Positions 1 to 5,014 of a stretch of 5,014 nucleotides of DNA are shown here, in pieces. A model generated the notes under the pieces. The model did not search any database and was not told the origin of the DNA. It was given only the letters and a program-made list of their open reading frames with translations. Positions within the stretch are counted from its first letter, which is position 1; each line of letters begins with the position of its first letter. The stretch is from an uncultured beta proteobacterium (GTDB lineage: Bacteria > Pseudomonadota > Gammaproteobacteria > Burkholderiales > Burkholderiaceae), in NCBI GenBank assembly GCA_903892315.1, contig CAITHY010000097.1, forward strand, positions 1 through 5,014. The letters run 5' to 3'. The position numbers and the translations under genes were made by a program.

Positions 1-229
1 CCTCATTGATGCAATTCGTCATATGAAAGCGCGTGGCGCAACCCAAATTATTGTGACCCACCGTCAGAGCTTGGTCGATGAGGCTGACTACTTAATGGTG
101 ATGCGCTCGGGGACGATTCAGCTGTTCGGCACCAAAGATGAGGTGCTCGCTTCTTTGCGGCCTCCTACTGCTGGTGATGCTCAGGCCGCTCCTGCTGCTC
201 CAGCACTTACGGCGCCAAGTGCCTCATGA
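1..229 (+). CDS. ABC transporter ATPase, C-terminal end (probable PrtD-type type I secretion half-transporter), partial
   Basis: This is the 3' end of a gene that begins before the window; the reading frame opens at base 2 and gives 75 residues before the TGA at 227-229. The fragment matches the end of an ABC nucleotide-binding domain. A short helix is followed by the strand IIVTHRQSL, whose His20 (bases 59-61) is the H-loop histidine that contacts the ATP gamma-phosphate. The closing part, DYLMVMRSGTIQLFGTKDEV, is typical of ABC exporters. The same segment in the next gene (around its His537) aligns well in pattern but differs in most residues, so the two are probably paralogues. After residue 53 comes a 23-residue Ala/Pro-rich tail, probably unstructured. 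The gene overlaps the next by ATGA, implying translational coupling. By context it is likely a second type I secretion permease/ATPase. Membrane domain, Walker A, signature and Walker B all lie outside the window, so another kind of ABC ATPase is not excluded. Confidence 0.8.
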   Translation, partial: LIDAIRHMKARGATQIIVTHRQSLVDEADYLMVMRSGTIQLFGTKDEVLASLRPPTAGDAQAAPAAPALTAPSAS

Positions 230-1962
230 GTCTTCAGAATATGAATTCAAAACTGTCTAAATTTACAAATCCCGCTTGGCTCAAGGAAGAGCTCGGCCAG
301 GTCATTATTTTGTTCCGCAAGGAATTGCTTGTCATTGGTTTACTAAGCTTAATCTCCAATGTATTAATGCTCGCCCCCACGTTCTATATGTTGCAAGTCT
401 ACGATCGGGTGATGGTCAGTCAAAACGAAATCACGTTGATTACCTTATCGATTGTGATTGTCTTTTTATTCGCTGTGATGGCCATCTCTGAGTGGTTGCG
501 TACCCGCATTTTGGTACGCGTTGGCGTGCGTTTTGATGATCTCTTAAATCGCCGCGTATTCCAAGCAACCTATCGAGAGCGCCTGAAAGCCTCGCCCATT
601 AATGCGCTAGAAACCTTAACTGATTTAAATGGGATTCGCGCTTTTATGACCGGCACTGGCGTCATGGCAATTTTTGATATTCCCTGGAGTCCGATTTACA
701 TCTGGGTCTGTTTCTTATTGCACCCTGTGCTTGGTTGGACGGCGCTCATTTTTGGCGTGATGCTACTGGCAATGACGTTTTTAAGTCAGCACTTCATGGA
801 GGATAACGTTGAAGTGGCAATGATCGAAAAGGTCAAAGAGCACGGCATCATGGTCGCTAAGATGAAAAACCCTGAGCTGGTGGAGTCGATGGGGATGATT
901 GGCCCACTCTTTCGTCAGTGGATGAAGCGTCACGCGAAAATTGTGCAGTTAGGCGATGACTCATCTAAAACAGCTGCGTACTTAGCTGCTGCGAACAAAT
1001 TTGTACGCCAAGCCCAAGGCTCATTAGTGCTCGCCATTGGCGCCTGGTTAGTTGCTATTGATGAGTTACGTCCCAGTGCCATGGTGGCGGCCAATTTATT
1101 GGTGATGCGCGGCGTGGGACCGATTGACATGATTGTGGGTGCTTGGGAGCAGTGGGTGATTGCTAAGACCTCATTTAAGCGTTTATCTTCTTTGCTGAAA
1201 AATAATCCAGTGCGCGAAGTCTGCGACTTCCCATTGCCGCCTGTGGGGCAGATGGCTTGTGAAAATCTTTTTGCCTATGCTGATGCGCACGAAGGCCCCA
1301 TTCTCAAAGGCTTGAATTTGAAATTTATTCCCAGCAGTGTGACCGCAATTTTGGGGCCATCGGGTTCGGGTAAGTCCACACTATCGCGCTGCCTCTTAGG
1401 TATTTGGCCGCAGATTGAAGGCAAGGTCACGCTTGATGGCCATGACATTTTGGACTATGACCGCGAGCTCTTGGGTCCTCATATGGGTTACTTGCCGCAA
1501 GATATTGAATTGTTTGCGGGGAACGTGGCCGATAACATTGCGCGTTTTGGCGTGGTTGATATGGATAAGGTGGTTGCAGCCTCTACCTTGGTGGGTTTGC
1601 ATGATGCGATTTTAGCGCTGCCTTTTGGTTATGACACGCCGATTACTTACGCCAAGGGATTTCTTTCTGGTGGTCAGCGCCAACGTCTGGGTTTGGCAAG
1701 AGCGTTATTTGATAATCCTAAAGTGATTTTGTTAGATGAGCCCAATTCGAATTTAGATCATGATGGTGAGCAGTTTTTGTTCCGTGCGATTAATGCCTTT
1801 AAGCAAAAAGGTGCCACCATCTTTGTCGTTGCCCATACCCCAAGCGTGCTATCGGTTGTCGATTACATTGTGGCGCTTAAAGATGGTCAGGTTGAAGCAT
1901 ATGGTCCTAAAGAGGCTGTATTGGGTTGGTCTAACCAAGTACCAGCAGCACCAACTAATTAA
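226..1962 (+). CDS. Type I secretion system permease/ATPase (PrtD/RsaD/HlyB-type ABC exporter)
   Basis: This inner-membrane ABC exporter half (578 aa, the usual PrtD length) would use ATP to drive an unfolded substrate into the channel formed with the downstream adaptor and TolC protein. The N-terminal half is a membrane domain with hydrophobic segments at about residues 34-55, 69-88, 150-168, 171-187, 265-283 and 284-306. No N-terminal C39 peptidase or peptidase-like domain is present, which fits PrtD rather than HlyB or bacteriocin exporters. The ATPase half is complete: Walker A GPSGSGKST (377-385), Q-loop Gln424 in GYLPQDIELF (a type I secretion hallmark), signature LSGGQ (480-484), Walker B VILLDEP (500-506) with catalytic Glu505, D-loop SNLD (508-511) and H-loop His537. 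It should therefore hydrolyse ATP. The ATG at 226 overlaps the stop of the preceding gene as ATGA. No clear Shine-Dalgarno sequence precedes it, so expression probably depends on translational coupling; Met6 (base 241) is a weaker alternative start. Confidence 0.95.
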   Translation: MSLQNMNSKLSKFTNPAWLKEELGQVIILFRKELLVIGLLSLISNVLMLAPTFYMLQVYDRVMVSQNEITLITLSIVIVFLFAVMAISEWLRTRILVRVGVRFDDLLNRRVFQATYRERLKASPINALETLTDLNGIRAFMTGTGVMAIFDIPWSPIYIWVCFLLHPVLGWTALIFGVMLLAMTFLSQHFMEDNVEVAMIEKVKEHGIMVAKMKNPELVESMGMIGPLFRQWMKRHAKIVQLGDDSSKTAAYLAAANKFVRQAQGSLVLAIGAWLVAIDELRPSAMVAANLLVMRGVGPIDMIVGAWEQWVIAKTSFKRLSSLLKNNPVREVCDFPLPPVGQMACENLFAYADAHEGPILKGLNLKFIPSSVTAILGPSGSGKSTLSRCLLGIWPQIEGKVTLDGHDILDYDRELLGPHMGYLPQDIELFAGNVADNIARFGVVDMDKVVAASTLVGLHDAILALPFGYDTPITYAKGFLSGGQRQRLGLARALFDNPKVILLDEPNSNLDHDGEQFLFRAINAFKQKGATIFVVAHTPSVLSVVDYIVALKDGQVEAYGPKEAVLGWSNQVPAAPTN

Positions 1963-1967
1963 GTGAG
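1961..1967 (+). promoter_or_regulatory. Ribosome binding site deciding the adaptor start
   Basis: The AAGTGAG at 1961-1967 resembles a Shine-Dalgarno sequence and lies 7 bases before the ATG at 1975. It overlaps the stop codon of the exporter gene and the GTG at 1963. Since nothing similar precedes that GTG, this site favours the ATG at 1975 as the real start of the adaptor. Confidence 0.5.
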
Positions 1968-1974
1968 TATCAAC

Positions 1975-2994
1975 ATGAGTACCAAGATGAGCATTGAAAA
2001 TATGATTAAAAAATTACGCGCAATGTTGTTTGGCGGCAAGCATAGTCAAGCACCTGCTGAAGAAACCATTCAATCGGGTGATGAAAAGATTGTGCTTTCC
2101 ACCGATACGGGGCCTGCGATTCGCGCCGCGTTTTGGATTGTGGGTGTGGCCTTTGGTAGTTTTTTGCTGTGGGCTTGGTTAGCTCCTTTAGATGAAGGTG
2201 CGACGAGTCAAGGTAGCGTGGTGGTCGAATTTCATCGTCGCCCCATTCAACATATGACGGGCGGTATCGCTCAAGAAGTTTTAGTTAAAGAGGGTGAGGT
2301 TGTGACTGAAGGTCAACTGTTGGTGCAGCTCGTACCAACCAATGCGCGCTCACAACTCCAAATTTTTCAAGAGCAAGTCGCCCAATTTACGCGTCAGATT
2401 AATGCCACTAAACCGATGGTCGATCAGGGGTATTTTCCTTTGATGAATTACCAAGAGTATGTGCGCCAGCGTGATGAGGCTCAGCTTAAAGCCAAGATGG
2501 CCCAAGAAGAGTTAGACCGTACTGAAATTCGCTCACCAGTCGAAGGCACTGTGATGGGCTTAGCGATTGCTAAAGGTGGGGTGGTCAGTCCTGGCGCGCG
2601 ATTGATGGAAATTGTGCCCAGTGAGGAAACGCTCATTGTGGAGGCAAAGATCATGCCGCAACTGATTGATCGTATACACAAGGGCTTAAAAGCGCAGGTG
2701 CGTTTCTCGGCGCTTAATCAACGCACGACACCGGTGGTCTACGGCACCGTGGAATGGGTTTCAGCCGATAAGATTCCCGTGACCGATCAGGCGACAATGC
2801 GCCAGGTGATGGGCGATGGTTATTACTTGGCTAAAGTGCGCATCGATCCCGATGAGCTTGCCAAGCTAGGGGACCAGCAGATTTATCCGGGTATGCCAAC
2901 TGACGTGATCATTAAAACTGGCCGTCGTAACTTCATGAGTTACTTGCTCAAGCCGTTTACCGATCGCGCGGCACTTTCTTTGCAGGAGCGTTAA
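1975..2994 (+). CDS. HlyD/PrtE-family type I secretion periplasmic adaptor, short-hairpin form
   Basis: This membrane fusion protein links the inner-membrane ABC exporter to the outer-membrane channel. I chose the ATG at 1975 (339 aa) because AAGTGAG precedes it at good spacing; the GTG at 1963 would give 343 aa, and that numbering is used here. Residues 1-54 form a polar cytoplasmic N-terminus, and 55-76 one membrane anchor (AAFWIVGVAFGSFLLWAWL). Next come the first half of the lipoyl/barrel-sandwich domain (about 83-126, with HMTGGIAQEVLVKEGEVV), a short helical hairpin (about 127-187), the second lipoyl half (TEIRSPVEGTVMGL, 187-200) and a beta-barrel. The end, YPGMPTDVIIKTG then SYLLKP, is the characteristic HlyD/PrtE C-terminus. 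Family members usually have about 430-480 residues; nearly all of the shortfall falls in the hairpin, which otherwise has long helical arms. The frame is open throughout and both flanking domains look intact, so this is not an obvious pseudogene. It begins 12 bases after the exporter gene, in the same operon. Confidence 0.93.
   Translation: MSTKMSIENMIKKLRAMLFGGKHSQAPAEETIQSGDEKIVLSTDTGPAIRAAFWIVGVAFGSFLLWAWLAPLDEGATSQGSVVVEFHRRPIQHMTGGIAQEVLVKEGEVVTEGQLLVQLVPTNARSQLQIFQEQVAQFTRQINATKPMVDQGYFPLMNYQEYVRQRDEAQLKAKMAQEELDRTEIRSPVEGTVMGLAIAKGGVVSPGARLMEIVPSEETLIVEAKIMPQLIDRIHKGLKAQVRFSALNQRTTPVVYGTVEWVSADKIPVTDQATMRQVMGDGYYLAKVRIDPDELAKLGDQQIYPGMPTDVIIKTGRRNFMSYLLKPFTDRAALSLQER
2984..2988 (+). 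promoter_or_regulatory. Ribosome binding site for the TolC-family gene
   Basis: AGGAG lies 5 bases before the ATG at 2994, inside the last codons of the adaptor gene. It is the strongest Shine-Dalgarno match at any gene junction in the window. With the TAATG stop/start overlap it fixes the start and suggests efficient, coupled translation of the outer-membrane channel. Confidence 0.75.
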
Positions 2995-4346
2995 TGCAAA
3001 AGCGTTTATTAGCCATCGCGTGCGCATTCACAGTGATGAGTGGCTCAGTCCAAGCGCTCACACTCAAAGAAGCCATTGCTAGTGCTGAGCAGATTGATCC
3101 TACCGTGCAAGGAGCGCTCGCCAATAGTAATGCTGCTCAAGCGGGTATCCAGATAGCACGCTCAAAACTCTTGCCCTCGGTTCAAGGTGTAGGTAGCTAT
3201 GGCCGCACGAATCAAACCTCCAACCAGGTTGACGTCTACGGCAACGTGTATGGGCAAAAATTTGTTAACAGTACGCCTAGTTCTCAGGTCTATTTAAAGC
3301 AAGCCCTTTTTCGCATGGCCGATTGGGCTGGTCTAGACGCTAGTCAACTGCAAAACGAATATGGCATCGTCAAGCTAGCTAGTGCTTATGGTGATCTCTG
3401 GCTGCGTGTGAGTACCGCCTGGTTTGATTTAATTACTGCCCAAGAAACTCTCGATATTCAAACACAAGCAGAGATTTCGATGGAGCAAGTAGCCCTGCAG
3501 GCGCAAAAGTCGTATGAAGCTGGCATTGGCACGAAGGACTCGGCTTTAGAGGCCAAAGCGCAGCTGGCATTTACCCATAGCAATGCAGTAGAGGCTAAGC
3601 TCAATTTAGCAGCGCGTCAAAAAAGTTTTGCCATCTTGACTGGTATTGATATGCCTACCATCCTCAAAAGCCACTTAAACTTTACCAACAAATATCGACT
3701 TCTGGCGGGTAATGAAACTGCGTTTGCAGAAAAAGTCAATACGGTAGCGCCTGAGATTTTGGCGCCTAAATTGCTTGAAGAAGTGCGTCGCTTTCAGTTA
3801 AAGCAGGCGCGCTATGGAAGTTACCCTACGGTCGATCTATACGGCTCGTACCAGCAAACACAAAACGCCAATATCAATCAGATTGGCTTGGGGGTGATCT
3901 CTTCTCAAGTTGCCGTGCAAGTAACCATTCCTTTTTATTCGGGTGGTTTGTATGTAGGGCAAGAGCGTCAAGCAGCTGCCTACTTGGAGTCTGCCTCAGC
4001 TGATATTAAAGCAGCCGAGCTGAAATTAAATACGGGTGTTCAAACTTATTGGGCCACTCAAGAGGCTCAGGTCGATCGCGCAAAAGCAGTTCAAGAAATG
4101 GTCTCCTCTGGCCAGGAAGTCGTCAATGCTTATCGCATGGGCGTTACCGCTGGTCTAAAGAGTTGGTCAGATGTTGCTAATGCCGAAGTCGTATTAACCA
4201 GAAGAAGAGTCGACCAAGTTAATGCACTGAGCTCGCTACTCAAGGCCCAGGCGCAACTTTTGTCTTATCTGCCTGTTAATGATGAGAGCTGGCAGCGTTG
4301 GTTAAGTGCCCTGTCTTTTGAGACGAAAAAAGTAGCACGCCCTTAA
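2994..4346 (+). CDS. TolC-family outer membrane efflux/secretion channel
   Basis: This protein (450 aa) should trimerise into the outer-membrane beta-barrel and periplasmic alpha-helical tunnel of the type I secretion system. Residues 1-21 are a Sec signal peptide: a basic start (MQKR), a hydrophobic core, and VQA before a probable cleavage at 21/22. The mature start, LTLKEAIASA, is typical of the family. The two OEP repeats are visible. The first has strand-like segments near 62-105 and long helices leading to YEAGIGTKDSALEAKAQL (174-191). The second has a strand pair near 278-318, including VAVQVTIPFYSGG, and helices around GLKSWSDVANAE (387-398). The paired helix-turn regions are those that form the periplasmic entrance in TolC. 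Length fits the family. Its ATG overlaps the adaptor stop by one base, so it is a dedicated channel co-expressed with the exporter rather than a stand-alone tolC. The exact subfamily (PrtF/AprF-like or general TolC) cannot be settled by eye. Confidence 0.93.
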   Translation: MQKRLLAIACAFTVMSGSVQALTLKEAIASAEQIDPTVQGALANSNAAQAGIQIARSKLLPSVQGVGSYGRTNQTSNQVDVYGNVYGQKFVNSTPSSQVYLKQALFRMADWAGLDASQLQNEYGIVKLASAYGDLWLRVSTAWFDLITAQETLDIQTQAEISMEQVALQAQKSYEAGIGTKDSALEAKAQLAFTHSNAVEAKLNLAARQKSFAILTGIDMPTILKSHLNFTNKYRLLAGNETAFAEKVNTVAPEILAPKLLEEVRRFQLKQARYGSYPTVDLYGSYQQTQNANINQIGLGVISSQVAVQVTIPFYSGGLYVGQERQAAAYLESASADIKAAELKLNTGVQTYWATQEAQVDRAKAVQEMVSSGQEVVNAYRMGVTAGLKSWSDVANAEVVLTRRRVDQVNALSSLLKAQAQLLSYLPVNDESWQRWLSALSFETKKVARP

Positions 4347-4355
4347 TTGTTTGTC

Positions 4356-4361
4356 AGAAAG
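4356..4361 (+). promoter_or_regulatory. Weak ribosome binding site for the UDP-xylose synthase gene
   Basis: AGAAAG lies 6 bases before the ATG at 4368 and is the only purine-rich stretch in the 21-base gap after the TolC-family gene. The gap holds no hairpin followed by a T-run and is too short for a full promoter of its own. A promoter inside the end of the upstream gene is still possible. Confidence 0.4.
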
Positions 4362-4367
4362 CATTCA

Positions 4368-5014
4368 ATGAATAAAATCCTCATCACTGGCGGCGCAGGC
4401 TTTTTAGGTTCCCACCTGACAGAAAAACTCCTCAAAGAGGGTAATGATGTCTTAGTGGTAGATAACTACTTCACCGGCTCCAAACAAAACCTAGAGCATT
4501 TGCTCCCAAATCCGCATTTGGAGCTCATGCGTCATGATGTGACGTTCCCGCTTTATGTAGAAACCAATCAGATCTACAACTTGGCCTGCCCAGCATCCCC
4601 GGTGCACTATCAATACGATCCCGTGCAGACCACCAAGACCAGTGTGCATGGTGCCATCAATATGCTTGGCCTGGCTAAGAGAACCAGGGCACGCATCCTG
4701 CAAGCCTCCACTAGCGAAGTGTATGGTGATCCAGAAGTGCATCCTCAGCCAGAAGAGTACTGGGGAAAGGTCAATCCGATTGGTATTCGCTCATGCTATG
4801 ACGAAGGTAAGCGCTGCGCTGAAACTCTGTTCTTTGACTACAACCGTCAGCACAATCTGGATATCAAGGTGGTTCGTATTTTTAATACCTATGGCCCTCG
4901 CATGAACCCCAATGATGGTCGCGTTGTGAGTAACTTTATTGTGCAAGCACTACAAGGCAAGGACATCACCATTTATGGTGATGGTCAGCAAACCCGTAGT
5001 TTTTGTTATGTGGA
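4368..5014 (+). CDS. uxs: UDP-glucuronate decarboxylase (UDP-xylose synthase), N-terminal part
   Basis: This enzyme of the short-chain dehydrogenase/reductase family uses a tightly bound NAD to oxidise UDP-glucuronate at C4, decarboxylate it and reduce the intermediate to UDP-xylose in the cytoplasm. The window holds the first 215 residues, open to the right edge; the family is usually about 310-320 aa. The Rossmann glycine motif GGAGFLG (8-14) and Asp32 (end of the second strand) bind NAD. Thr115 and Glu117 in STSEVYG, with Tyr144 and Lys148 (YxxxK, in CYDEGK), form the catalytic set, and the Glu-Tyr spacing of 27 is that of human UXS1. Highly characteristic stretches such as [28 protein letters not shown] and [15 protein letters not shown] separate it from GalE- and RmlB-type relatives. 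It starts 21 bases after the TolC-family gene on the same strand, probably in the same transcript. The product would feed glycan synthesis, or 4-keto-sugar metabolism. Confidence 0.95.
   Translation, partial: MNKILITGGAGFLGSHLTEKLLKEGNDVLVVDNYFTGSKQNLEHLLPNPHLELMRHDVTFPLYVETNQIYNLACPASPVHYQYDPVQTTKTSVHGAINMLGLAKRTRARILQASTSEVYGDPEVHPQPEEYWGKVNPIGIRSCYDEGKRCAETLFFDYNRQHNLDIKVVRIFNTYGPRMNPNDGRVVSNFIVQALQGKDITIYGDGQQTRSFCYV

Noticed and set aside
276..491. Plus-strand 71-residue frame, and similar ones at 1415-1615 and 1760-1966
   Set aside because: They overlap the exporter gene in other frames, while the exporter frame encodes all expected membrane segments and ATPase motifs there.
226..700. 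N-terminal peptidase (C39) or C39-like domain on the exporter
   Set aside because: Only about 33 residues precede the first membrane segment, too few for such a domain; the protein starts like PrtD.
930..1130. Minus-strand 66-residue frame, and similar ones at 1396-1602 and 2481-2681
   Set aside because: These are antisense to conserved ABC exporter or adaptor coding sequence, with no ribosome binding site or family resemblance seen.
1975..2994. Adaptor considered as a frameshifted or decayed pseudogene because of its length
   Set aside because: The frame is uninterrupted, the anchor, both lipoyl halves and the conserved C-terminus are intact, and the gene is neatly coupled to its neighbours. 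A shortened but functional protein fits better.
4347..4367. Possible terminator or promoter between the TolC-family gene and the UDP-xylose synthase gene
   Set aside because: The 21 bases contain no inverted repeat followed by a T-run and are too short for -35 and -10 elements plus a leader.
4491..4742. 83-residue open frame on the minus strand
   Set aside because: It lies wholly inside the strongly supported UDP-xylose synthase gene on the opposite strand, and its translation shows no recognisable domain.
4642..4905. 87-residue open frame on the plus strand
   Set aside because: It is an out-of-frame shadow of the UDP-xylose synthase gene, whose own frame carries the conserved catalytic motifs through the same bases.
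4368..5014. Alternative call as UDP-glucose 4-epimerase or dTDP-glucose 4,6-dehydratase
   Set aside because: Segments around [13 protein letters not shown] and [15 protein letters not shown] are specific to UDP-glucuronate decarboxylases and differ from GalE and RmlB.

Overview
The window looks like part of a betaproteobacterial chromosome. The gram-negative export machinery, the moderate GC content and the general protein style suggest a Burkholderiales organism of the Polynucleobacter kind. That placement is an impression from the sequence, not a phylogenetic result. All genes are on the + strand and packed end to end. No intergenic gap exceeds about 21 bases, and I see no promoter or terminator inside the window.

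Layout: (1) bases 1-229 hold the last 75 residues of an ABC-transporter ATPase, cut by the window edge. (2) Bases 226-1962 encode a complete PrtD-type type I secretion permease/ATPase, overlapping gene 1 by ATGA. (3) Bases 1975-2994 (or from a GTG at 1963) encode an HlyD/PrtE-type membrane fusion protein with a very short periplasmic hairpin. (4) Bases 2994-4346 encode a TolC-family outer-membrane channel, overlapping gene 3 by one base (TAATG). (5) Bases 4368-5014 encode the N-terminal two thirds of UDP-glucuronate decarboxylase (UDP-xylose synthase), cut by the right edge.

Together genes 1-4 form a self-contained type I secretion system: inner-membrane ABC exporter, periplasmic adaptor and dedicated outer-membrane channel. 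It would carry a protein with a C-terminal signal, such as an RTX-like, S-layer-like or adhesin protein, from cytoplasm to outside in one step. No cargo gene is visible. The following sugar-nucleotide gene suggests that the operon continues into, or borders on, a surface-polysaccharide or glycosylation locus.

The most notable points are the probable tandem pair of non-identical ABC half-transporters, the adaptor about 100 residues shorter than its family, a possibly altered periplasmic-tip motif in the TolC protein, and the tight link to UDP-xylose synthesis. Nothing here clearly amounts to a wholly new system. The non-standard geometry of the export complex is the best lead.
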